Source: Nocardia grenadensis NBRC 108939
Lineage (GTDB): Bacteria; Actinomycetota; Actinomycetes; Mycobacteriales; Mycobacteriaceae
DNA length: 64,000 nucleotides
Direction of reading: 5' to 3'
NCBI RefSeq assembly: GCF_001613445.1
Contig: NZ_BDCJ01000018.1
Location: 62,001-126,000 of the forward strand
Each line of letters opens with the position of its first letter. Position 1 is the stretch's first letter. Both the position numbers and the translations under genes were made by a program. Below are positions 7,687 through 16,213 of the stretch, piece after piece. Under the pieces are notes generated by a model that saw only the letters and a program-made list of their open reading frames with translations, did no database searches and was not told where the DNA came from.

Positions 7687-8580
7687 ATGAAGCAAGTGAT
7701 CTTCGCCGAATTCGGCGGTCCGGACGTACTCGAACTCGTCGATGCCGAAGCACCCCACCCAGGCCCGGGTCAGGTGCGCATCGCTGTGCGAGCGGCGGGT
7801 GTGAACCCTGCCGATTGGCGGATTCGGGAAGGCCAGATCCTCGGGGCCCATCCGGTCGAACTGCCGTCCGGCGTCGGGCTGGATGCCGCCGGGGTGGTGG
7901 ACGAGATCGGTGCGGGCATCGACGGTGTCGAGATCGGCGATCACGTGTTCGGCGAAGGCTCGAGCACTTATGCCGAGTTCGCCGTGCTTTCGGTGTGGGC
8001 CCATATGCCCGAAGGCCTGACGTTCGAAGAGGCGGCAGGGTATCCCTCGGTGGTCGAGACCGCACTGCGGATCATCGGCCAGGTCGGTGTGGAGCCCGGG
8101 CAGAGATTGCTGGTCAGCGGCGGGGCCGGGGGCGTAGGGTCCGCGGTGCTGCAGATCGCCCGGGGCCGAGGTATCGCCGTGATCGCCACGGGCGGGGCAG
8201 CCAACCAGGACTATCTACGGAGTCTGGGGGCTGTTGCCACGACATACGGCGAAGGCTGGGTCGAGCGCGTTCGGCAGTTCGGGCGGGTCGACGCGGCTCT
8301 CGACCTGGCCGGCTCGGGCGTAATCCCTGAACTTGTCGAACTGGTCGGGAATCCACAGAAGGTGGTCTCCATCGCCGATCTCAGCGCGCCGGAGTTCGGT
8401 GTCCGATTCTCCGGGGTGGCCGGGAGTATGTCGACCGCTCTCGCCGCGGCCGCCGAACTCATCTCCGAAGGAAATCTTCACATCCCGGTGGAAAAGTCGT
8501 ACACGCTCGCCGAAGCCGCGGCCGCACACATCGACAGCCGAGCCGGTCACACGCGCGGCCGCCGGGTCATAGTCATCTGA
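7687..8580 (+). CDS. NADP-dependent MDR-family oxidoreductase (quinone reductase-like)
   Basis: 297 residues of the medium-chain dehydrogenase/reductase superfamily without the zinc-binding cysteines of alcohol dehydrogenases. The N-terminal GroES-like domain begins MKQVIFAEFGGPDVLELV and contains RAAGVNPADWRIREG. The NADP-binding loop VSGGAGGVGS lies at 143-152. It probably reduces quinones or small reactive enones using NADPH. Divergent from a TetR gene with shared operator-like repeats, so it is likely the induced target of that regulator, for example in detoxification. The substrate is not evident. Confidence 0.88.
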   Translation: MKQVIFAEFGGPDVLELVDAEAPHPGPGQVRIAVRAAGVNPADWRIREGQILGAHPVELPSGVGLDAAGVVDEIGAGIDGVEIGDHVFGEGSSTYAEFAVLSVWAHMPEGLTFEEAAGYPSVVETALRIIGQVGVEPGQRLLVSGGAGGVGSAVLQIARGRGIAVIATGGAANQDYLRSLGAVATTYGEGWVERVRQFGRVDAALDLAGSGVIPELVELVGNPQKVVSIADLSAPEFGVRFSGVAGSMSTALAAAAELISEGNLHIPVEKSYTLAEAAAAHIDSRAGHTRGRRVIVI

Positions 8581-8664
8581 GCAGGTCGCCCGATCGATCC
8601 CCCTGCCACGGAACATTGCCGGCGAAGACCGGCCACCGACCGGTCGGCGAACGGAGCCGGATCG

Positions 8665-8727
8665 CGAAACTCGTGGCCGCTCGGCCGAGCCGTGGCCGAA
8701 CACTCCGAGATTCGGCCACGAGTTTCG
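8665..8727. terminator. Perfect 15-bp inverted repeat between convergent genes
   Basis: CGAAACTCGTGGCCG (8665-8679) is repeated in inverse at 8713-8727 with a 33-nt loop. It sits between the convergent oxidoreductase and peptidase genes, so a bidirectional terminator or transcript-protecting stem is likely. There is no T-tract. Confidence 0.5.
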
Positions 8728-8764
8728 AGACCCTACCCGCCGCCGACGTCCATGGTCAGTACCT

Positions 8765-9904
8765 CTAGCTGTCGGCCGGTAGCACCGTCAGTCCGTGCGG
8801 ACGCTCGTTCATCGCAACGCAGCCGTCCTCGGTGACGACCACGATGTCCTCGATCCGGGCGCCCCATTCGCCCGGATAGTAGATCCCGGGTTCGATACTG
8901 AACGCCATACCCGGGCGCAGTTCCAGGTCGTTGCCCGCGACGATATAGGGCTCCTCGTGCACCGACAGGCCGATACCGTGCCCGGTCCGGTGCACGAACG
9001 CGGGCCCGAACCCGGCGGCTTCCAACGGCTCGCGGGCGGCCGCGTCCACGGCCTCGGCCCGGACACCGGGCCGCACGGCGGCCACCGCGGCGGCCTGGGC
9101 GCGTTCCAGTTCGGCGCAGCGCGCGGCGATCTCCGGATCGGGTTCGCCCAGCACATAGGTCCGGGTGGAATCGGAGTAGTAACCGGGATCCACCGGGCCG
9201 CCGATATCGATCACCACCACGTCACCGGCCTCGATGCGGCGCTCCGACACCTCGTGGTGCGGGTTCGCTCCGTTGGGCCCGCTACCCACGATCACGAACG
9301 CGGCCTCGGTATGCCCCTCGGCCACGATGGCGTCGGTGATATCCCTTCCGACCTCGGCTTCGGTCCGCCCGACCCGCAGGAACTCACCCATCCGCGCGTG
9401 TACGCGGTCGATGGCCGCGCCCGCCCGGCGCAGCGCCGCGATCTCGGCGTCGTCCTTGATCATGCGCAATTCGCGCAGTACCGGGGTCGCCGACACCGGG
9501 AGCCCGCTGAAACTATGCGCCAGCGGCAGCAGATGCAGCGCGGGCATGGAATCGGCCACCGCGACCCGGGAGCCGATATGCAGGGCCGACCGCACCAGCT
9601 GGTACGGATCCACCCCGTCCACCCAGTCCAGCACCCGCAGGCCGAGTTCGTCCACCGCGGACTCCGCCAGCCCCGACACCTCGAGTTTGGGGATCACCAC
9701 CGAGGGGGTGGCCTTGTCGGAGGTGATCACCAGACAGGTCAGCCGTTCGAACGATTGGGCCGCCGATCCGATGAGGTACCGCAGGTCCGGGCCGGGGGTG
9801 ATGAGCAGGGCGTCGAGATGGGCGTCGCGGATCAACTGGACCGCCCGCTCCAATCGCTGCCCGTAGACCTCCGCCGCGAACCGTGACTCCGTGTGCGCGC
9901 TCAT
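8765..9904 (-). CDS. Xaa-Pro dipeptidase/aminopeptidase, M24 family
   Basis: A dimetal pita-bread peptidase cleaving X-Pro bonds, probably cytoplasmic. 379 residues from the ATG at 9904; a longer in-frame start would add seven non-conserved residues. The N-terminal creatinase-like domain spans about 10-135. The catalytic domain carries VVIDIGGPVDPGYYSDSTRTY (two metal-ligand Asp), then FVHRTGHGIGLSVHEEPYI (metal His), SIEPGIYYPGEWGARIEDIV with its metal Glu, and the final ligand Glu in IED. It corresponds to Rv2089c (pepE) by position beside the exonuclease gene. Confidence 0.92.
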   Translation of the reverse strand: MSAHTESRFAAEVYGQRLERAVQLIRDAHLDALLITPGPDLRYLIGSAAQSFERLTCLVITSDKATPSVVIPKLEVSGLAESAVDELGLRVLDWVDGVDPYQLVRSALHIGSRVAVADSMPALHLLPLAHSFSGLPVSATPVLRELRMIKDDAEIAALRRAGAAIDRVHARMGEFLRVGRTEAEVGRDITDAIVAEGHTEAAFVIVGSGPNGANPHHEVSERRIEAGDVVVIDIGGPVDPGYYSDSTRTYVLGEPDPEIAARCAELERAQAAAVAAVRPGVRAEAVDAAAREPLEAAGFGPAFVHRTGHGIGLSVHEEPYIVAGNDLELRPGMAFSIEPGIYYPGEWGARIEDIVVVTEDGCVAMNERPHGLTVLPADS

Positions 9905-9963
9905 GACCTCGAACCTACCTCGCACCCGGGGGGCGGCACATCGGATACGTCGGTGGGTCCTTG

Positions 9964-9975
9964 TAGATTCACCGG
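9964..9975 (+). promoter_or_regulatory. Leaderless -10 box for the exonuclease gene
   Basis: TAGATT (9964-9969) lies 6 nt before the GTG at 9976 and no ribosome binding site is present, consistent with a leaderless transcript. Confidence 0.55.
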
Positions 9976-10944
9976 GTGACTACGACCGAACCCACGCCGC
10001 GTCCCCTGCTGCTGCTGGACGGCGCGAGTCTGTGGTTCCGGGCCTTCTACGCGATCCCGGACAAGATCACCGCGTCCGACGGCCGGTCGGTGAACGCCCT
10101 GCGGGGGTTCACCGATATGGTCGCGTCCCTCGTCACCAGGCATCGCCCCGCCCGGCTCGTGGTGTGCCTGGACCTGGACTGGCGGCCGAAGTTCAGAGTG
10201 GATCTGGTGCCCACCTATAAGGCCCATCGTCTCGACACCTCCGCCACGGCCGCACCGGGCGCCGAGGAAGTACCGGACCGGCTCACCCCGCAGGTCGACA
10301 TGATTCTCGAGCTGCTGGCCGCCGCCGGGATCGCCACCGGCGGTGCGGAGGGCCTGGAAGCCGACGATGTGCTGGGCACCCTGGCCTCCACCGAACTCAC
10401 CGATCCGGTGATCGTGGTCAGCGGCGACCGGGACCTGCTGCAATTGGTCCGCGATACCCCCGAACCGCCGGTGCGGGTGCTGTACGCGGGCCGCGGGCTG
10501 GCCAAGGCCGAATTGTTCGGGCCGGCCGAGGTCGCCGCGAAATACAATGTCCCGGAGCAGAACGCGGGACCGGCCTACGCGGATATGGCGACGCTGCGCG
10601 GGGATTCCTCGGACGGGCTCCCGGGCGCCGCGGGGATCGGCGAGAAGACCGCCGCCACCCTGATCAGCAGGTTCGGTTCGCTCGAGGCGCTGCGGGCGGC
10701 GGTCGACGATCCCGCGGCCGAGCTGGCCCAGGGCATCCGGACCAAACTGCGCACGGCCGCCGGCTATCTCGACGCGGCGGCACCGGTGGTGCGGGTGGTA
10801 CGCGACGCCGATGTGATCCTGTCCCGGCCCGACACCCTGCACCCCATTCCGGCCGATACCGACGCGCTGCGGGAACTCGCCCGTGCCTACAACGCGGAGA
10901 GCCCGGTCGAGCGGTTGATCACCGCGCTGGCGAACTGCGCCTGA
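9976..10944 (+). CDS. 5'-3' exonuclease (PIN/FEN-like, Pol I N-domain homologue)
   Basis: 322 residues homologous to the 5'-nuclease domain of DNA polymerase I, encoded alone as in Rv2090. Acidic metal-binding positions are visible: LLLDGASLWFRAFYA at the N-terminus, VVCLDLDWRPKFRVDLVPTYKAHR, AEGLEADDVLG, VIVVSGDRDLLQLV, and the helix-hairpin-helix GDSSDGLPGAAGIGEKTAATL near 212-232. It probably trims flaps or RNA primers. Starts at GTG with a leaderless-type -10 box. Convergent with the DUF4333 gene across a strong terminator. Confidence 0.92.
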   Translation: MTTTEPTPRPLLLLDGASLWFRAFYAIPDKITASDGRSVNALRGFTDMVASLVTRHRPARLVVCLDLDWRPKFRVDLVPTYKAHRLDTSATAAPGAEEVPDRLTPQVDMILELLAAAGIATGGAEGLEADDVLGTLASTELTDPVIVVSGDRDLLQLVRDTPEPPVRVLYAGRGLAKAELFGPAEVAAKYNVPEQNAGPAYADMATLRGDSSDGLPGAAGIGEKTAATLISRFGSLEALRAAVDDPAAELAQGIRTKLRTAAGYLDAAAPVVRVVRDADVILSRPDTLHPIPADTDALRELARAYNAESPVERLITALANCA

Positions 10945-10964
10945 CCGGTCCGGGACAGCGAAAA

Positions 10965-10990
10965 CCCGCCGGAGGGCAGCGTCCGGCGGG
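10965..10990. terminator. Intrinsic terminator between convergent genes
   Basis: CCCGCCGGA (10965-10973) pairs perfectly with TCCGGCGGG (10982-10990) around an 8-nt loop. On the minus strand the stem is followed by TTTT, so it should serve best for the DUF4333-type gene and also stop transcripts from the exonuclease gene. Confidence 0.75.
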
Positions 10991-11007
10991 TTCGTCCGAC
11001 AAGGCGA

Positions 11008-11754
11008 TCAGCTCGGGCGGCCGACCTCGTAGGTGCCGTCGTCCTTGGTGATCTTGATGTTGACCTTCTTGGCTTCGCCGCCGACCTTCAGATCACAGGT
11101 GAACGTGGCGTCCACCGCGACCTCCTGGCCCGCGGGGCACTGGACATCCTTGACATCGTCGATACCGTAGGAATCCGCGAGGACCTGCGCCACGCCCGTC
11201 TGCACGGCGGCCTGATCCAGCTGGTCCTTGGCGGTGAGGGTCAGAATGCCGACGACCGCACCGACCACGAGTACCACCACCAGCACGGCCACGCCGATGA
11301 TGAGACCGGTTTTCTTACCACCGCCCGACTGCTGCGGCTGCTGCCCCCACTGCTGCTGATTCGGCTGACCCCACTGCTGCTGCGGCTGCTGCCCCCACTG
11401 CTGCTGATTCGGGTCACTCCACTGCGGCTGCTGTTGATTCGGGTCGCCCCACTGCGGCTGCTGCCCCCACTGCTGCTGATTGGGGTCGTTCCACTGCTGC
11501 GGCTGCGGTTGCGGTTGCGGCTGGCTCCACTGTTGCTGCGGCGGGGCGGGCTGCCACTGCTGACCGCCCGGGTCGCTACCCCACTGCTGGGTGGGCTGCG
11601 CCTGCTGCGGATCGGGCACCGGATGCTGCGCGGGCGGCTGGTTCCCCCACTGCGGCGCCGCGCCGGGCGGCTGCTGCCCACCCCAGACCTGGGTGGGATC
11701 GTTACGTCCCTCCCCGGTGCCCGGGGCGTCGTTCGGTCCGTACGGCCCGCTCAT
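11008..11754 (-). CDS. Gln/Pro/Trp-rich single-pass membrane protein with DUF4333 domain
   Basis: 248 residues. Residues 1-145 are low-complexity and cytoplasmic by topology, dominated by QQPQWG/DPNQQQWG repeats, evident at DNA level as repeated CTGCTGctgattcgg-type units. A transmembrane helix follows (about 155-180, KKTGLIIGVAVLVVVLVVGAV). The extracytoplasmic C-terminus matches DUF4333: the Cys pair in VQCPAGQEV and ATFTCDLKVGG, likely a disulfide. It corresponds to Rv2091c by position. The ATG at 11754 was chosen because GGAGG lies 7 nt upstream. Function unknown; such proteins are envelope-associated. Confidence 0.85.
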   Translation of the reverse strand: MSGPYGPNDAPGTGEGRNDPTQVWGGQQPPGAAPQWGNQPPAQHPVPDPQQAQPTQQWGSDPGGQQWQPAPPQQQWSQPQPQPQPQQWNDPNQQQWGQQPQWGDPNQQQPQWSDPNQQQWGQQPQQQWGQPNQQQWGQQPQQSGGGKKTGLIIGVAVLVVVLVVGAVVGILTLTAKDQLDQAAVQTGVAQVLADSYGIDDVKDVQCPAGQEVAVDATFTCDLKVGGEAKKVNIKITKDDGTYEVGRPS

Positions 11755-11830
11755 CTGGTTGCCTCCACTCGCATTGTCCAACACACGGTAGCCCCCCGCG
11801 TGCGGTAGAAATCAAATCACAATCGATGGT

Positions 11831-11901
11831 CTCACGCTGTGCCTACCGAACCATGAGCGAGGGCCCTGCGTGGTTGTGCTCCGCTACCGCCTCTCTCATG
11901 C
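11831..11901. repeat. Repeat family B, copy 1, over the helY stop codon
   Basis: A diverged copy of the element found twice at 37893-38048. Shared blocks include GCTGTGCCTA, ATGAGCGAGGGCCCT, GCTACCGCCTC and the terminal CTCATGC. The helY stop codon (TGA, 11898-11896) lies in the last block. The inverted GAGCGAGGGCCC-type arms could form a stem in the helY transcript. Confidence 0.6.
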
Positions 11902-14625
11902 CGCGTCCACCGCGACGACACCACGCCGGATCGCCCGGACGGCCTTGGCCGCGGTGGCCGCGACCTCGGTATCGTCTGCGGTGGTGTGGATCTGATCGAG
12001 CAGGTCGATCACCTGCCGGCACCAGCGCACGAAATCCCCGGCCGACAGCGGTGTGCCCTGATCACCACTGGCCAGCAGTGAATCCGCCAGTGCGTCACCG
12101 CGCGCCCATTTGTAGATACCGCCCACGAACCCGAGATCCGGTTCGCGACTGGGGGCCAGCCGGTGCTCGGATTCGTCGATACGCAACCGTGACCATTCGG
12201 CGAGGGTGTCGGCGACCGCGCGCCGGATCGGCGCGGTCGGCCCGGTGGCACCGAGATAGCCTCCCTCCGAACGTGATTCGTACACCAGAATCGACACCAC
12301 GGCCGCCAGCTCGGCCGCGCCGAGTCCGCGCCACAGCCCCTGCCGCAGACATTCGGCCACGAGCAGATCGCTTTCCGCGTAGATACGGGCCAGCCGCCGC
12401 CCGTCCGCGGTGACCTCCCCCTCGTGCACGAAACCGCGTTCCTCCAGCAGCCCGACAATCCGGTCGAAGGTACGGGCCAGCGAATTCGTAGTCGTCGCGA
12501 CCTTCTGCCGCATCGACTCGGTCTCCCGCGCCACCCGGTTGTAGCGCTCCCCGATCCGGGCCAGCTGCTCCCGGTCCGGCCGGGTATGGGCGGGATGGGC
12601 GCGCAGCGCCCGGCGCAGGGCGCCCAGTTCGGGATCGTCGGCACCCGCGGCCCGCTTGTCCCGGCGCGGCCGATGCGGTGCGGTAATCCCGGTGCTACGC
12701 AGCGCCGAGGCGAGATCGCGGCGGGTGCGCGCGGTGCGATGGTCCACCCGGCGCGGCAGCCGCATCCGGCCCAGCGGCTGGGCCGGCACCGGGAAATCGG
12801 CCACCGACACCCGTCCCGCCCATTTGTCCTCGGTGAGCACCAGCGGGCGCGGATCGCCGGGGGTGGCGTCGGGTTCCAGGATCACGGCCAGCCCCGCCCG
12901 GCGCCCGGCACCGATGGCGACCACATCACCGCGGCGCAATTCGGTCAGCGCGGCGACACCGGCGGTGCGCCGATCGGTACGGGTCTGCTGGTTGAGGTGG
13001 CGTTCCCGCTGTTTGATCCGTTCCCGCAGGCCGATGTACTCCAGGAATTCCCCGTCCTCGCCGCCGAGTTGGGCGGCGAGTTTACGCAACTGGCCCTCAT
13101 TGCGTTCGATACCGCGGACCAGGCCGACCACCGACCGGTCGGCCTGGAATTGGGCGAAGGAACGCTCCAGCAGCAGCCGCGCCTCCTCGGCACCGAGCCG
13201 ATCGATGAGGTTGATCGACATGTTGTAGCCGGGTTTGAAGGAACTGCGCAGCGGATAGGTGCGGGTCGAGGCCAGACCGGCGACCGCGCTGGTATCGACC
13301 TCGGGCTGCCACAGCACGACCGCGTGGCCCTCCACGTCGATCCCGCGCCGACCGGCCCGGCCGGTGAGCTGGGTGTACTCCCCCGGAGTCAGTTCGGCGT
13401 GGGTCTCGCCGTTGAACTTCACCAGCCGTTCGAGCACCACCGTGCGCGCGGGCATATTGATCCCCAGCGCCAGCGTCTCGGTCGCGAATACCGCCCGGAC
13501 CAAGCCCTTGACGAACAGTTCCTCGACGGTGTGCCGGAACGCGGGCAGCATTCCGGCGTGATGGGCGGCCAGCCCGCGGTGCAGCGCCTCCCGCCACTCC
13601 CAGAACCCGAGCACCTCGAGATCGGCGCGCGGCAGTTCGCCGGTGTGCTTGTCGATGATCGCGTCGACCACCTCCGGATCCGCCGCGCCACTCAGATCCA
13701 GCCCGGACCGCAGGCACTGGGCCAGCGCGCCGTCACAGCCGGCCCGGCTGAAGATGAAGGTGATGGCGGGCAGCAGGCCCTCTTCGTCGAGCCGGGCCAG
13801 AACCTCGGGCCGCGGCAGCGGCCGGAAGAACCGCCGCGGCCCGCCGCGCCCGCGCGGACCACCCCAGCCCTCCATCCGGTCGGCGCTCTCCCGCTGTTTG
13901 ATGTAGCGGACCAGATCCGAATCGACCAGTACCCGCTGATCGGAGGATTCGCTGTCGAACAGGTCGAACATCCGGCGCCCGACCATCACGTGCTGCCACA
14001 GCGGCACCGGCCGGGTCTCGTCCACCACCACGGCGGTATTACCACGCACGGTCTCCATCCAGGCGCCGAACTCCTCGGCATTGGACACCGTGGCCGACAG
14101 GCTCACCAGCCGCACCTCCGGCGGCAGATGCAGGATCACCTCTTCCCAAACCGCGCCGCGGAACCGGTCGGCCAGGTAGTGCACCTCGTCCATCACCACA
14201 TGGGACAGGGAGCGCAACGCGTCGGACGAGGCGTAGATCATATTCCGCAGCACCTCGGTGGTCATCACCACGACCGGGGCATCGGCATTGATCGACTGAT
14301 CGCCGGTGAGCAGACCCACCAGATCGCGGCCGTACCGTTCGGTGAGATCGGCGAACTTCTGGTTCGACAGCGCCTTGATGGGCGTGGTGTAAAAGCATTT
14401 CCCGCCCGATGCCAATGCCAGATGCACCGCGAATTCGCCGACGACGGTCTTCCCGGCGCCGGTCGGCGCGCAAACGAGTACCCCGTGCCCCTCCTCGAGG
14501 GCGGTACAGGCCTGGCGCTGGAAGGGGTCCAGCTCGAATGGCAGCTGGGCGGCGAACCGGGACAATTCGGCGGTCAGCGACGCGTTCGGTGTCACGGCTC
14601 CGAGACTAATCGAGGAATCCGACAC
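11896..14625 (-). CDS. helY: Ski2-like DExH-box helicase HelY
   Basis: 909 residues, matching the length of Rv2092c. A superfamily 2 RNA/DNA helicase: motif I CAPTGAGKT (52-60), TTPIKALSNQKF (Ia), motif II DEVH (146-149), motif III SLSATV, and in the second RecA-like domain FATETLALGINMPA and QLTGRAGRRGID (motif VI). The C-terminal part (about 600-909) is helical, Arg-rich, and lacks obvious zinc sites. It probably acts in RNA processing or decay. It is 39 bp downstream of tatC on the same strand, forming tatA-tatC-helY. The start is GTG. The stop codon falls within a family B repeat. Confidence 0.93.
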   Translation of the reverse strand: MSDSSISLGAVTPNASLTAELSRFAAQLPFELDPFQRQACTALEEGHGVLVCAPTGAGKTVVGEFAVHLALASGGKCFYTTPIKALSNQKFADLTERYGRDLVGLLTGDQSINADAPVVVMTTEVLRNMIYASSDALRSLSHVVMDEVHYLADRFRGAVWEEVILHLPPEVRLVSLSATVSNAEEFGAWMETVRGNTAVVVDETRPVPLWQHVMVGRRMFDLFDSESSDQRVLVDSDLVRYIKQRESADRMEGWGGPRGRGGPRRFFRPLPRPEVLARLDEEGLLPAITFIFSRAGCDGALAQCLRSGLDLSGAADPEVVDAIIDKHTGELPRADLEVLGFWEWREALHRGLAAHHAGMLPAFRHTVEELFVKGLVRAVFATETLALGINMPARTVVLERLVKFNGETHAELTPGEYTQLTGRAGRRGIDVEGHAVVLWQPEVDTSAVAGLASTRTYPLRSSFKPGYNMSINLIDRLGAEEARLLLERSFAQFQADRSVVGLVRGIERNEGQLRKLAAQLGGEDGEFLEYIGLRERIKQRERHLNQQTRTDRRTAGVAALTELRRGDVVAIGAGRRAGLAVILEPDATPGDPRPLVLTEDKWAGRVSVADFPVPAQPLGRMRLPRRVDHRTARTRRDLASALRSTGITAPHRPRRDKRAAGADDPELGALRRALRAHPAHTRPDREQLARIGERYNRVARETESMRQKVATTTNSLARTFDRIVGLLEERGFVHEGEVTADGRRLARIYAESDLLVAECLRQGLWRGLGAAELAAVVSILVYESRSEGGYLGATGPTAPIRRAVADTLAEWSRLRIDESEHRLAPSREPDLGFVGGIYKWARGDALADSLLASGDQGTPLSAGDFVRWCRQVIDLLDQIHTTADDTEVAATAAKAVRAIRRGVVAVDAA

Positions 14626-14664
14626 CGGTCGCGCCGATAACTCCCGGGGACGGGCCCGCAGCGG

Positions 14665-15633
14665 TCAGAGTGTGTCCGAATAGTCCGTGGTCGTCCGGCC
14701 GGGCCGCTCCGGGGCGGGCACCGTATCGGCCGACGGAATAGGCGTCGCCGGATCGACCGCGTTCGGCGCCTCGATCCGCGAGGCCTCCTCGTCGTCGAGC
14801 GCGCCCAGCTGCTGCTCCTCGATCCGGGCCCGGCGCCGGTCGTTGAACCGGGCGAACTGCACCGCGAACTCGAACAGCACCGTCAGTGCCAGCGCCAGCG
14901 CCAGCATGGAGAACGGATCCTGCGGGGTGACGATCGCCGCGAACACGAACAGGCCGAAGATGATGCCGCGCCGCCATGCCTTCAGCTTCTCGTACGGCAG
15001 CACCCCGATCAGGTTGAGACCCACGATCAGCAGGGGGGTTTCGAAACTGACACCGAAGATGACCAGCAGCTGGATGATGAAACTGAAGTACTGGGAACCG
15101 CTCAGCGCGGTGATCTGCACATTGTCGCCGATACTGAGCAGGAAACTCAGCGCGTGCGAGATGACCCAGTAGGCCAGCACCGCGCCGCCGACGAACAGCA
15201 ACGAGCCGGTCACCACAAAACCGACCGCGTACCTGCGTTCCTTCGGATACAGACCCGGCGTGATGAACGCCCACGCCTGATACAGCCAGACCGGGCAGGC
15301 CAGCACCACACCGGCGGTCAGGCCGACCTTCAACCGGAGCATGAACTGCTCGAACGGCGCCGTGGCCAGCAGGCGGCACTCACCGCCGGGAGTCAGCGAG
15401 GCACGCGCCGAATCGGGTAGCGAACAGTAGGGACCGCGCAGGATCTCGCCGAGGCTCTCCAGCCCGAAAAACGAATGCGCGTACCAGAGGAAACCCACGA
15501 TCGTGGTGACCAGCACGGCCGCCAACGAGATCAACAGCCGGGTGCGCAACTCCCGCAGATGGTCGACCAGGGACATGGTGCCATCGGGATTGGTCCGGCG
15601 CTTGCTGTGCCGGGGGTCGAACGGAATTCGCAT
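14665..15633 (-). CDS. tatC: Twin-arginine translocase subunit TatC
   Basis: 322 residues. The inner-membrane receptor for folded Tat substrates. The N-terminus carries the conserved SLVDHLRELRTRLL helix, followed by six predicted membrane spans, including FITPGLYPKERRYA at the third-helix entry and FGVSFETPLLIVGLNLIGV. The extended C-terminal tail (about 250-322) is cytoplasmic and acidic/Pro-rich, as in other actinobacteria. It lies downstream of tatA; a separate tatB is not adjacent, as usual in this group. The ATG start is supported by homologous N-termini. Confidence 0.96.
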   Translation of the reverse strand: MRIPFDPRHSKRRTNPDGTMSLVDHLRELRTRLLISLAAVLVTTIVGFLWYAHSFFGLESLGEILRGPYCSLPDSARASLTPGGECRLLATAPFEQFMLRLKVGLTAGVVLACPVWLYQAWAFITPGLYPKERRYAVGFVVTGSLLFVGGAVLAYWVISHALSFLLSIGDNVQITALSGSQYFSFIIQLLVIFGVSFETPLLIVGLNLIGVLPYEKLKAWRRGIIFGLFVFAAIVTPQDPFSMLALALALTVLFEFAVQFARFNDRRRARIEEQQLGALDDEEASRIEAPNAVDPATPIPSADTVPAPERPGRTTTDYSDTL

Positions 15634-15802
15634 GGTGTGTGGATGCCCTCGTATCAGCGTGCCTCGCTCCGCTCGGCCTGCGGCGCTGCCCGGTGCCCCG
15701 GCGATACTCCGCCCGGTTTTCGGTCAGGGCCCGGTCGGCAGCGCCGGGTCGACAGCGTCGTATCGGGGTCCGGGTGTACCACCCGGACCCGCGAATACGG
15801 GC

Positions 15803-16057
15803 TCAGAGCGTTTTCGACTCGCTCCGCGTCTCCGTGACCGGCGGCGCCGCCTCCCGGCCGGCCGGCAGTTCCGGAGCGGGCTGCGCGGACGCGGTGCTCG
15901 CGGGCTTGCCGTCGTTGTGCATCTCGCTCACTTCGCTCTTGAAGATGCGCAGCGACCGGCCGAGACTGCGGGCCGCGTCGGGCATCCGCTTCGCGCCGAA
16001 GAACACCACGAACAGCGCCGCGATGATCAGCCAGTGCCAGATGCTCAGACTGCCCAT
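15803..16057 (-). CDS. tatA: Sec-independent translocase component TatA
   Basis: 84 residues: a short N-terminal membrane helix (SIWHWLIIAALFVVFFGAKRMPD), the FG hinge, an amphipathic helix (ARSLGRSLRIFKSEV) and a disordered Pro/Ala tail. It oligomerises to make the Tat pore with TatC. The ATG at 16057 was chosen because GGGAGG lies 6 nt upstream; longer frames add an unrelated N-terminus. The 169-bp gap to tatC contains no other gene. Confidence 0.95.
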   Translation of the reverse strand: MGSLSIWHWLIIAALFVVFFGAKRMPDAARSLGRSLRIFKSEVSEMHNDGKPASTASAQPAPELPAGREAAPPVTETRSESKTL

Positions 16058-16213
16058 TGTGGTTACCTCCCAAGACTGTGGTCTTCCCGATGCTACCTGC
16101 CCAGACAGCCGCATCGAACGCAACCTGGGCAGATGCCCGCACGTCACCCGCCGGTAGACCGCCGTTCACCGCCGCATCCGGTGGTCGCGGGCGCGCGCGG
16201 AGGCCGCCGGTTG

